14,591 nt of DNA, from positions 1 to 14,591 of the forward strand of contig JAEUSS010000383.1 of NCBI GenBank assembly GCA_016788685.1, written 5' to 3'. Origin of the DNA: Prolixibacteraceae bacterium (lineage in GTDB: Bacteria > Bacteroidota > Bacteroidia > Bacteroidales > Prolixibacteraceae). Each line of letters opens with the position of its first letter. Within the stretch, counting starts at the first letter, position 1. Position numbers and translations under genes: made by a program. A model generated the notes under the pieces. The model did no database searches, was not told the origin of the DNA, and saw only the letters and a program-made list of their open reading frames with translations. Positions 1 through 6,848 of the stretch are shown here, piece by piece.

Positions 1-701
1 TTGCTGTTGTTTTCGGTTGGGCCGGCGTCTGTCACAGCGCGCATCACTTTTTTGCGGATGTCCTTCGGGTCTTCGTACAGGAAAATTCCGTTTCCTTCCG
101 ATTTACCCATCTTACCGCTTCCGTCCAATCCCGGGATTTTAATCATGTCGCCGCCATCGAAGGTAAACGGCTGAGGCAAAGGGAACAACTCGCAGTTGTA
201 CATGCGGTTGAAACGTCCGGCAAACTTACGGGCCATCTCCAGGTTCTGCTCCTGGTCCTTTCCAACCGGAACAAATTTAGCTTTGTGAATGATGATGTCG
301 GCAGCCATCAGAACGGGGTATGTGAGCAATCCGGCATTCACATTTTCCGGATTCTTGCGGGCTTTGTCTTTAAACGAGGTGGTGCGTTCCAACTCTCCCA
401 AATAAGCATTCATGTTCAGGAAAGCATAGAGCTCTGACACTTCCGGGACATCGCTCTGGATAAAGATGGTTGCTTTCTCCGGATCGATTCCGCAGGCCAG
501 GTATTCGGCCAAAACCTGTTTTACACCGCTCTGTAAATTTGTCGGAGTCGGGTGTGTGGTAAGCGAATGAATATCGGCAATGAAAAAATAGCAGTTGTAA
601 TCTTCCTGCATTTTCAAAAAGCTTCGCACCGCACCGAAATAATTTCCGAGGTGCAAATTTCCGGTCGGCCTGATGCCACTGACAACTATCTCTTTGGTCA
701 T
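1..701 (-). CDS. trpS: Tryptophanyl-tRNA synthetase, C-terminal part off the window
   Basis: Class I aminoacyl-tRNA synthetase that charges tRNA-Trp with tryptophan in the cytoplasm. The ATG lies at 701-699 on the minus strand, and the frame stays open to the window edge, giving 233 residues of a protein usually about 330 long. The N-terminus carries the HIGH-type signature as PTGNLHLGNY (residues 12-21), where the synthetase binds ATP. The KMSKS-type loop is KMGKS at residues 197-201, preceded by PGLDGSG. The VGKDQ (146-150) and AADII (143-147 region) blocks are typical of bacterial TrpS. The missing part is the C-terminal helical anticodon-binding domain. The gene is separated from the upstream radical SAM gene by 169 bp holding a candidate promoter, so it is probably transcribed on its own. 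The identification is secure; only the end is unseen. Confidence 0.97.
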   Translation of the reverse strand, partial: MTKEIVVSGIRPTGNLHLGNYFGAVRSFLKMQEDYNCYFFIADIHSLTTHPTPTNLQSGVKQVLAEYLACGIDPEKATIFIQSDVPEVSELYAFLNMNAYLGELERTTSFKDKARKNPENVNAGLLTYPVLMAADIIIHKAKFVPVGKDQEQNLEMARKFAGRFNRMYNCELFPLPQPFTFDGGDMIKIPGLDGSGKMGKSEGNGIFLYEDPKDIRKKVMRAVTDAGPTENNS

Positions 702-755
702 GATTCTCAATTAAATTCAACGGGCAGCAAAAATACACGAACTATTTTCAAATAC

Positions 756-763
756 CAAAGATA
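756..763 (-). promoter_or_regulatory. Candidate Bacteroidota -7 element for trpS
   Basis: On the minus strand this reads TATCTTTG, a full match to the Bacteroidota -7 consensus TAnnTTTG. It lies about 55 nt upstream of the trpS start codon, a sensible distance. No clear TTTG -33 element is seen upstream, so the call rests on the -7 match and position. Confidence 0.4.
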
Positions 764-767
764 AAAT

Positions 768-782
768 GGATAATGCTTATCC
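768..782 (-). terminator. Short hairpin between radical SAM gene and trpS, possible weak terminator
   Basis: A perfect 6-bp inverted repeat with a 3-nt loop (GGATAA-GCA-TTATCC on the minus strand) is followed on that strand by the T-rich stretch ATTTTATCTTT. The stem is AT-rich and short, so any termination would be weak. It lies immediately upstream of the candidate trpS -7 element and could equally be a regulator site. Confidence 0.3.
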
Positions 783-870
783 TTTGCCGTCTGTTTTAGC
801 GTTTGACTGAGCTCGCGCCGAAGTCTGACAGGTATTTGAATTTTGCTCTTGTCTCTGCGATGAATTCAAT

Positions 871-3069
871 CTATAACATCAGCAACCCATTCTCCCTCAA
901 TTCCTGCATCGGTTTGCTGTTCCAAAACAACACAAAATCCTCGCCGGCATTTTCTTCGAAGCTTTTTTCAAGTTCGGCAAAAGTGGTTTGTTGCGGATTA
1001 AAAACCGATAAAGCCGGGATTTGCGTGCTCAGCCATTTGCCTTCTTTTTGCTTCAACTGAATCACTAAATCCTGCTTTTTATTGCTGAAGGTGAGTTCGG
1101 CCATTTCGAAGATTTGGTTTTTCTTCTTTTTGCTGAAGCTGCGCATTGTAGCATTTCCACCCAGCCAAACGATTTTATGGTTCGGACTGGCCGGCTCGTA
1201 GGCCTGATCGTCAATGCCCTTCCGAATAAAATCCGGAGTTATCATTGTGCGTGGCACTTTAAAATCGAACCAATCCTGAAGCGGAAAATCGAAGCAGATG
1301 CCGTGCATGTAGTTGAACAGCGATTTACGCAAACCTTCGCTAAAGCGGTCGTGATCAATATCGGTCAGGTCGCGGAATTGCAGGTCGTTGTTGGCAAACG
1401 GGCCGGGTTGTTCATTCTCAATCTTGACGCGGAACTTTTCAGGATTCAGTCCCACCGGGCTGTGCGCCGTGAGTGCAAAATGGTGCCAAAAGCCCGACTG
1501 GACCACTCCGGCTTCGAACAGCTGCCTCACCACTTCGAGCGAATCGATAGTTTCCTGCACGGTTTGCGTGGGGAAGCCATACATGAGGTAGGCGTGCACC
1601 ATGATTCCGGCACGGGTGAAATTGTCGGTGACCTTAGCCACTTTCGAAACACTCACCCCTTTGTTGATCAGCGCCAGCAACCGGTCGGAAGCCACTTCCA
1701 AGCCTCCGGAAACCGCGATGCAGCCCGATTCTTTCAGGAGCAAGCACAGGTCGTAGGTAAAACTTTTCTCGAAGCGAATGTTGGTCCACCAAACGACCGT
1801 CATTTTCCGGCGGATGATTTCCAACGCCAACGCGCGCATCAGTGCTGGCGGTGCAGCTTCATCCACAAAGTGGAAGCCGATTTGCCCGGTCTGGCGGATC
1901 ATTTCTTCCATGCGGTCGCACAAAACCTGCACGGTGCTGGGTTCGTAGCGGCGGATGTAATCGAGCGAGGTGTCGCAAAATGTGCAGCGGCCCCAGTAAC
2001 AACCGTGCGCCAGCGTGAGTTTGTTCCAGCGGCCATCGCTCCACAGGCGGTGCATGGGGTTCACGATTTCGATCACCGACAGGTATTTGTCGAGCTCGAA
2101 ATCGGAGTAATCGGGCGTTCCTACTTCGAATTGCGAAAAGTCTTTTTGCGTGGATCCGTTCAGGAAGACCACTTTGCCGTTGTCGGGCGCAAAAGTGCGT
2201 TTCAGTTCGGCTTTCGGGCGCTTGCCGTCCAAGTGCTCAATCAGGTTCAGGATTGGCGCTTCACCATCGTCGAGCATGATAAAATCGAAATATTCGAATA
2301 CGCGAGGATCGCTCACCGAGCGCAGTTCGGTATTTGCAAAACCGCCGCCCATCGCGACTTTCAGTTCAGGATAACGCTTTTTAATATATTGCGCGCATTT
2401 GAATCCGCTGTACAAATTTCCGGGGAAAGGAATGGAAAAAGCCACCAGCGTGGGCTGTTCGTTTTCGATCTTTTCCTGAAGCAGTTTCAGGGTAATCCGA
2501 TCGATAAAACTTTCGGGCGCCTGCAACGCTTCGTGCAGTTCGTCGAAAGTGTTGGCCGAACGGCCCAAACGTTCAGCATAACGGCTGAAGCCGAAATGCG
2601 GATCGATGGCTTCCACGATCAGATCTGACAAATCTTCGAGGTAGAGTGTGGCCAAATGTTTGGCTTTGTCGCGCGAGCCCATGGTGCCAAACGCCCATTC
2701 CAGATCATCGGTTTGCGCAAAGCGCGAGGCTTCCGGGAGAAAATTACCTTCGCAAATCACGTGGGCAAGCGTGTCGTTTTTTCCCTGCAAAAAAGCAACC
2801 ACCTGATCGATGGTTTGGATGTAGCTGTCGCGAAGATTGCAGATGCGCCGGGCGTTGGCAGAAAGTTGCGGACCACCGGTTGCCGGTTGCGAGAACAGCA
2901 TCTTCAAGCCCTCCGAAGAAAATAGTTTCAGGATAACTTCAATGCCCAGGTCGCACTGAAACGAAGCGATGTCCTGCGTGTTCAGAAACCCTTTCAGGTA
3001 AGCTGTTGCCGGATAAGGCGTATTGAGTTGAGTAAACGGCGGGGTAATCAGTAAAACTTTTGGGCTCAC
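871..3069 (-). CDS. B12-binding-domain-type radical SAM protein of unknown reaction
   Basis: 732 residues. The N-terminal region (about 1-310) resembles the B12-binding-like Rossmann fold that precedes many radical SAM domains: an opening VLLITPPF strand, then AFSIPFPGN (210-218), MGGGF (240-244) and FIMLDDGEAPI (263-273). The radical SAM core starts near 350. The cluster-binding cysteines are C357, C362 and C365 in GCYWGRCTFCD, a CX4CX2C spacing rather than the canonical CX3CX2C. VSGGLEVASDRLL (453-465) and YGFPTQT (497-503) are typical core segments. The last 200 residues match no domain I recognise. The start is GTG at 3069-3067; no better in-frame ATG is visible nearby. It is divergent from the AmmeMemoRadiSam genes and has no obvious partner, so the substrate cannot be inferred. 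Related proteins are methyltransferases or other C-C/C-S bond-forming enzymes, but whether this one binds cobalamin is unproven. Confidence 0.85.
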   Translation of the reverse strand: MSPKVLLITPPFTQLNTPYPATAYLKGFLNTQDIASFQCDLGIEVILKLFSSEGLKMLFSQPATGGPQLSANARRICNLRDSYIQTIDQVVAFLQGKNDTLAHVICEGNFLPEASRFAQTDDLEWAFGTMGSRDKAKHLATLYLEDLSDLIVEAIDPHFGFSRYAERLGRSANTFDELHEALQAPESFIDRITLKLLQEKIENEQPTLVAFSIPFPGNLYSGFKCAQYIKKRYPELKVAMGGGFANTELRSVSDPRVFEYFDFIMLDDGEAPILNLIEHLDGKRPKAELKRTFAPDNGKVVFLNGSTQKDFSQFEVGTPDYSDFELDKYLSVIEIVNPMHRLWSDGRWNKLTLAHGCYWGRCTFCDTSLDYIRRYEPSTVQVLCDRMEEMIRQTGQIGFHFVDEAAPPALMRALALEIIRRKMTVVWWTNIRFEKSFTYDLCLLLKESGCIAVSGGLEVASDRLLALINKGVSVSKVAKVTDNFTRAGIMVHAYLMYGFPTQTVQETIDSLEVVRQLFEAGVVQSGFWHHFALTAHSPVGLNPEKFRVKIENEQPGPFANNDLQFRDLTDIDHDRFSEGLRKSLFNYMHGICFDFPLQDWFDFKVPRTMITPDFIRKGIDDQAYEPASPNHKIVWLGGNATMRSFSKKKKNQIFEMAELTFSNKKQDLVIQLKQKEGKWLSTQIPALSVFNPQQTTFAELEKSFEENAGEDFVLFWNSKPMQELRENGLLML

Positions 3070-3134
3070 GATGTATCTTTTTGTGATTTGTAAAAGTAAT
3101 ACAAAGCGGGCAAAGATTTGTTCCCGCCATATCG

Positions 3135-3150
3135 CTGTTCAAAAGAACAG
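3135..3150. repeat. Perfect inverted repeat in divergent promoter region
   Basis: CTGTTC-AAAA-GAACAG is a perfect 6-bp inverted repeat with a 4-bp centre. It lies in the 151-bp gap between the minus-strand radical SAM gene and the plus-strand AmrB-AmrA gene. Its symmetry and location fit an operator for a dimeric regulator, but no regulator gene is nearby. It could also form a small RNA hairpin on either strand. Confidence 0.35.
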
Positions 3151-3220
3151 GGTGAAGAACCCGATTAAGCCGGATTATTTATCCTGAAAAAAAGTAAATT
3201 CAGTTCTAAAGTTATTTGCC

Positions 3221-4714
3221 ATGCAAGTTCAATTCCTGACGATTACGGCATGGATGGGTTTTCGCGCTGCGTCTGCCTTTTCTCAGCAGTCCATCCAAAA
3301 CCGGAAACCATACGCCGCCGGGCGGTTTTATACCGATCATCCTGACGGGTTGAAAAGCCATCTGCAGCAACTGTTTGCAAAGGCTGAACCACGCAAGGAA
3401 GGCAGTTCGCCGCTGGCCATTGTCGTTCCTCATGCCGGATATGTTTTCAGCGGTGAAGTGGCTGCATCGGCCTACAACCAAATTAATCCGGATCGCCGGT
3501 TTGAACGGATTTTCATCATCGGGTCAAGTCATACCACTTCTTTTTCAGGGGCTTCGGTTTATTGTTCGGGCAACTACGAAACTCCGCTTGGCACCGTGAA
3601 AGTGGATACTGCGCTTGCAAATAAACTGGTGTCAGAATATAAACTTCTGAAATCCTACGCTGAACCACACCTGTATGAGCATAGCCTGGAAGTTCAGCTT
3701 CCGTTTTTACAATATTATCTGAAAAACGATTTTAAGATTGTGCCCGTCATTATTGGCACTTCAACGACCGAAACGTCCGAACAACTGGCTAAGGTTTTAA
3801 AACCTTACCTGAACGAAAAAAACCTGTTTGTGATCAGCAGCGACTTTTCTCACTATCCGGACTACGAAGATGCCTGCATGGCCGACCAGGCAACTGCCGA
3901 AGCCATACAAACCAATAAACCCGCCAAGCTTCTGGCGGCACTCGAAACGAACAAGAAGAAAGACATTCCAGGGCTGGTAACCAGTTTATGCGGCTGGAGC
4001 TCGGTGCTGACTTTGCTTCACATGACCGAGAAAATGCCCGGTATTTCGGTCGACCTGATTCAGTACAAAAATTCAGGCGATTCGCCGTACGGGGAGAAGG
4101 ACCGCGTAGTTGGCTATTATTCCATTGCTTTCAACAGCTCCGGATTATCGGGAAAAATGGGTGAATTTTTCATTTCCGACGCCGACAAAGAATATTTGCT
4201 GAAACTGGCGCGAAACACCATCACCGGCTACATCAAAAAAGGGATCACTCCGGAAACAGATGAGACTAACTTAAGCGTAATGCTGAAAACTCCCTGCGGT
4301 GCATTTGTTACCCTGAACAAAGAGGGCAAACTGCGCGGATGCATCGGCCGGTTCAATCCCGGACAGCCGCTTTGGAAAGTTGTTCAGTCGATGGCCATTG
4401 CTGCCGCTACACAGGACTACCGGTTCAACCCCGTTTTGCCCGACGAGTTGAATCAAATCAAAATCGAAATCTCGGTACTGACCCCTTTGAAAAGAATCAG
4501 ATCAGCCGAAGAATTCATCCTGGGGAAACAGGGAATCTATATGAAACAGGAAAATCAGACCGGAACTTTTTTGCCTCAGGTTGCCGCCTCAACGGGCTGG
4601 AGCAAAGAGGAGTTTCTGGGACATTGTGCGCAGGACAAGGCCGGAATCGGATGGAACGGCTGGAAAACAGCACAACTTTATACTTATGAAGCATTAATCT
4701 TCAGTGAGGGGTAA
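3221..4714 (+). CDS. amrB-amrA: AmmeMemoRadiSam proteins B and A fused (Memo + AMMECR1)
   Basis: 497 residues with two domains. Residues about 29-305 are a Memo/AmrB domain: RKPYAAGRFY at the start, VVPHAGYVFSGE (68-79), GSSHT (101-105), EHSLEVQLPFLQYY (153-166), SSDFSHY (206-212) and LCGWSSV (256-262). H71, H104, H211 and C257 match the His/His/His/Cys metal-site set known from human MEMO1. Residues about 318-495 are AMMECR1/AmrA, with the hallmark LRGCIG (371-376), then AAATQDYRF (394-402) and IEISVLTPL (415-423). The fusion supports the two proteins acting as one unit with AmrS, whose gene starts 3 bp downstream. The biochemical role of this widespread trio is not established; radical-dependent modification of a substrate held by Memo is a guess. 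The first 28 residues precede the usual Memo start and are mildly hydrophobic (QFLTITAWMGF), a poor signal peptide without an N-terminal basic patch. The start may therefore be mis-set, or export is possible. Confidence 0.92.
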   Translation: MQVQFLTITAWMGFRAASAFSQQSIQNRKPYAAGRFYTDHPDGLKSHLQQLFAKAEPRKEGSSPLAIVVPHAGYVFSGEVAASAYNQINPDRRFERIFIIGSSHTTSFSGASVYCSGNYETPLGTVKVDTALANKLVSEYKLLKSYAEPHLYEHSLEVQLPFLQYYLKNDFKIVPVIIGTSTTETSEQLAKVLKPYLNEKNLFVISSDFSHYPDYEDACMADQATAEAIQTNKPAKLLAALETNKKKDIPGLVTSLCGWSSVLTLLHMTEKMPGISVDLIQYKNSGDSPYGEKDRVVGYYSIAFNSSGLSGKMGEFFISDADKEYLLKLARNTITGYIKKGITPETDETNLSVMLKTPCGAFVTLNKEGKLRGCIGRFNPGQPLWKVVQSMAIAAATQDYRFNPVLPDELNQIKIEISVLTPLKRIRSAEEFILGKQGIYMKQENQTGTFLPQVAASTGWSKEEFLGHCAQDKAGIGWNGWKTAQLYTYEALIFSEG

Positions 4715-4717
4715 ATT

Positions 4718-5767
4718 ATGGCTGCCCTTTTGAACCATACTGATCAATCGTTCCTGAAATGGAGTAAGGAAGGAATGTACTGGACGCCAACCCCGCGCGG
4801 CCCGAAATGCCTGATCTGTCCGAATGAGTGTGTGATTCAGGAAGGACGTTCAGGCCGCTGCCGAAACCGGATCAACTACCAGGGCAAAATTTATTCAGTG
4901 GCCTACGGAAACCCTTGCGCCGTGCATATCGACCCGATTGAGAAAAAGCCGCTGAATCACTTTCTTCCTGGTTCAAAAGCGTTTTCGATCGGCACTGCCG
5001 GCTGCAACCTGGCCTGCAAAAACTGCCAGAACTGGACAATCTCGCAAGTGAGCCCGATGGAAACGCGCAATTACGACCTGATGCCGGACCAACTGGTCGG
5101 ACAGGCACTGGCTGCCAGGTGTAAATCGATTGCCTATACGTACACCGAGCCGGTTTCATACTACGAATACACATTCGACTCCGCCAGGCTGGCCAGGCAG
5201 GAGGGAATCAAAAACGTACTGGTTACAGCGGGTTATATCAATGACGAGCCTTTGCGTAACTGGTGCAAATACATTGATGCTGCCAGAGTTGACCTGAAAT
5301 CATTTAGCAACGACATCTATAAAAAGCTGAGCGCAGGAGCGTTACAGCCGGTCCTGAACACATTGAAAACATTTGCCGAACTCGGTGTATGGCTCGAAAT
5401 TATCAACCTGGTGGTTCCCGGCTGGACCGACAACCCCGACCTGATTCAGCGCATGTGCGGCTGGCTGGCCGAAAACGGACTGGCCGGTTACCCGCTGCAT
5501 TTTGATCGCTTCCACCCGGATTATAAACTCAGTCAACTGCCGCCCACCCCCGTTGAAACACTTACCAAAGCACGCGAAATTGCTTTAACTTCAGGAATCC
5601 AATACGTGTACATCGGTAATGTGCCCGGTCTCGATGCACAAAACACCATTTGTCCGCGATGCCGCGAGACTTTGATTGAACGAAGAGGTTTTACGGTCGT
5701 TCGGAACAATCTCGCAAAAGGAACCTGCAAAAAATGCGGCGAAAAAATTCCGGGAGTGTGGGAATAA
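4718..5767 (+). CDS. amrS: AmmeMemoRadiSam radical SAM protein AmrS
   Basis: 349 residues, the family's usual size. A cysteine-rich N-terminal element (C31, C34, C38, C48) precedes the radical SAM cluster motif GCNLACKNCQNW, with C96, C100 and C103 in canonical CX3CX2C spacing. YTYTEPVSYYEY (140-151), LVTAGYIN (168-175) and VDLKSF (191-196) are typical of the PflA-like AmrS family. The C-terminus carries a zinc-ribbon pattern, C312/C315 and C337/C340, probably for metal binding or protein contact. The enzyme should carry a [4Fe-4S] cluster and cleave S-adenosylmethionine to a 5'-deoxyadenosyl radical in the cytoplasm. It starts 3 bp after the AmrB-AmrA stop and is surely co-transcribed with it. 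The family was once annotated as pyruvate formate-lyase activase, but no glycyl radical enzyme gene is nearby, so that name is not supported. The true substrate is unknown. Confidence 0.94.
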   Translation: MAALLNHTDQSFLKWSKEGMYWTPTPRGPKCLICPNECVIQEGRSGRCRNRINYQGKIYSVAYGNPCAVHIDPIEKKPLNHFLPGSKAFSIGTAGCNLACKNCQNWTISQVSPMETRNYDLMPDQLVGQALAARCKSIAYTYTEPVSYYEYTFDSARLARQEGIKNVLVTAGYINDEPLRNWCKYIDAARVDLKSFSNDIYKKLSAGALQPVLNTLKTFAELGVWLEIINLVVPGWTDNPDLIQRMCGWLAENGLAGYPLHFDRFHPDYKLSQLPPTPVETLTKAREIALTSGIQYVYIGNVPGLDAQNTICPRCRETLIERRGFTVVRNNLAKGTCKKCGEKIPGVWE

Positions 5768-5855
5768 CTGCCCGCAATCAGCCCGGACCTAATCCGAAGT
5801 GAACCCCTGACCGAAAATATCAGCCCGGAAAATCAGCTTCAGGAAAAATTATTTC
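5768..5855 (+). other. Spacer between amrS and riboswitch 1
   Basis: No ORF or hairpin with a T-run is visible here, so read-through from amrS into the B12 operon cannot be excluded. It contains an 11-bp direct repeat, ATCAGCCCGGA, at 5777-5787 and 5819-5829. The rest of the 373-bp gap to the next gene is riboswitch 1 and its leader. Confidence 0.5.
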
Positions 5856-5863
5856 TACTTTTA
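5856..5863 (+). promoter_or_regulatory. Candidate -7 element for riboswitch 1 operon
   Basis: TACTTTTA matches the Bacteroidota TAnnTTTG -7 consensus at seven of eight positions (the last G is A). It sits 9 bp upstream of the riboswitch's conserved ATGGTTCC, exactly as the perfect match does at riboswitch 2. No TTTG -33 element is clear. Confidence 0.45.
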
Positions 5864-5871
5864 CCGCCTGA

Positions 5872-6083
5872 AATGGTTCCGACATCGGCCTGCCGCCGAT
5901 ATGGACTAAAAGGGAATCCGGTGCGATACCGGAGCTGTACCCGCAGCTGTAAACCTCTGTATATCTTTTTGTAATCTCTGCCACTGTTTCGGGTTATCGT
6001 GACGGGAAGGCCGCAGAAAGTGAGGTGAGCCAGAAGACCTGCCAATTCAAAATCATTTAAGTCGAATCTTCGGGAAAAAAGAT
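5872..6083 (+). promoter_or_regulatory. Cobalamin riboswitch 1, with L13 hairpin
   Basis: Corrinoid-sensing leader RNA controlling the DUF71-btuF-cobD-cbiB genes. Conserved core: GGGAATCCGGTGC near 5912-5924, hairpin CCGGT/ACCGG (5918-5922 with 5928-5932), then P5 AGCTG/CAGCT (5933-5937 with 5944-5948) closing loop TACCCG. GCCACTG, then GGGAAGGCC, lead to the B12 box AGCCAGAAGACCTGCC at 6028-6043. A hairpin follows, ATCTT (6066-6070) with AAGAT (6079-6083); its loop begins CGGG, complementary to CCCG (5940-5943) in L5. This is the arrangement of the known L5-L13 kissing loop that forms when ligand binds. The coding start is 57 nt beyond the hairpin and no terminator with a T-run follows, so control at translation is more likely than at termination (inference). 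High cobalamin should repress the operon. Confidence 0.95.
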
Positions 6084-6140
6084 CGGTGAAAGGTGACAGC
6101 TGTTTCCATTTCATTTCTTCCGGAATAACAATTTTATGCA

Positions 6141-6788
6141 ATGCAACTATTTTCATCGTGGAGTGGTGGTAAAGACTGTATGCTGGCACTTTACCGCGTA
6201 CAAAAATCAGGACAGCACGAGGTGAGCTGCCTCGTAAACATGTGCGATGCTGATACCGATACCTCCCGGTCGCACGGCATTCGTGAGGATTTAATTGTCC
6301 GTCAGGCCGAAGCGCTGGGTATCTCACTGCTCCAGCCCAAAACCACCAGAGCCGGTTACGAACAGAATTTCAAATCAACCATCCTGAAACTAAAAGAACA
6401 AGGCATCTCCGGCGGAGTATTTGGCGATATTTACCTGGAGGAGCACCGCCGCTGGATCGAACGTGTCTGTGACGATTGCGGTATCGAAGCCCTTTTCCCG
6501 CTTTGGGAAAATCCGGTCAGCGAATTGGCTTCCGAGATTATTGCCGAAGGTTTTAAAGCAATTACTGTAGCCGTCAATGCCGATAAATTGTCCGGCGATT
6601 TTCTGGGGCGGGTTTTCGATTCAACATTTGTGGAAGAGCTTTCCCGGATCGAAGGAATCGATATCTGTGCCGAATTGGGTGAGTTTCATACTTTTGTATA
6701 CGATGGCCCGAATTTTCATCATCCGGTTCCATTCCTGAAAAAGGCTGCCAGCTTCAGGGACAATCATTGGTTTCTGGAAATAAATTAA
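6141..6788 (+). CDS. DUF71/COG2102 PP-loop ATPase, predicted B12 salvage type
   Basis: 215 residues, family of diphthine-ammonia ligase. The N-terminal PP-loop SWSGGKD (6-12) binds ATP for adenylation of a carboxyl or amide-forming step. Other family blocks are SHGIRED (44-50), FGDIYLEEHRRW (94-105), and ELGEFHTFVYDGP (178-190). Bacteria do not make diphthamide, so the archaeal/eukaryotic function does not apply. A published comparative-genomics study of DUF71/COG2102 predicted that a bacterial subgroup acts in B12 salvage. This gene fits it: first gene after a cobalamin riboswitch and followed by btuF-, cobD- and cbiB-like genes. The exact reaction is unproven; an ATP-dependent amidation, or the reverse clipping, of a corrinoid side chain is conceivable. 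The ATG at 6141 is chosen because the PP-loop then sits at the very N-terminus as in the family; an out-of-frame ATG at 6136 is ignored. Confidence 0.88.
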   Translation: MQLFSSWSGGKDCMLALYRVQKSGQHEVSCLVNMCDADTDTSRSHGIREDLIVRQAEALGISLLQPKTTRAGYEQNFKSTILKLKEQGISGGVFGDIYLEEHRRWIERVCDDCGIEALFPLWENPVSELASEIIAEGFKAITVAVNADKLSGDFLGRVFDSTFVEELSRIEGIDICAELGEFHTFVYDGPNFHHPVPFLKKAASFRDNHWFLEIN

Positions 6789-6795
6789 CCTGCCG

Positions 6796-6815
6796 GGCAA
6801 GGTCGATACCTTGTC
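6796..6815 (+). terminator. Hairpin between DUF71 gene and btuF-like gene
   Basis: CAAGGT-CGAT-ACCTTG (6798-6813) is a perfect 6-bp stem. It extends by one G-T wobble and one G-C pair to 8 bp, and TTTT follows at 6816-6819. The T-run is short, so it probably acts as a partial terminator or processing/stability hairpin within the operon rather than a full stop. Confidence 0.4.
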
Positions 6816-6848
6816 TTTTACCGGTATTAACTTTAAAATTATTCGAAA

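Noticed and set aside
370..738. Minus-strand open frame of 122 codons
   Set aside because: It overlaps trpS in another frame; the trpS frame shows HIGH- and KMSKS-type motifs and runs off the window edge.
1114..2628. Long open frame of 504 codons on the plus strand
   Set aside because: It lies wholly antisense to the radical SAM gene, whose frame carries recognisable motifs. The antisense product is rich in His, Phe and Arg with no recognisable domain.
4718..5767. Annotation of AmrS as pyruvate formate-lyase activating enzyme
   Set aside because: No glycyl radical enzyme is nearby, whereas AmrB and AmrA are fused directly upstream and the zinc-ribbon ends fit AmrS.
5839..6327. Minus-strand open frame of 162 codons across riboswitch 1
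   Set aside because: It covers a clear cobalamin riboswitch and the start of the DUF71 gene on the opposite strand; no recognisable motif.
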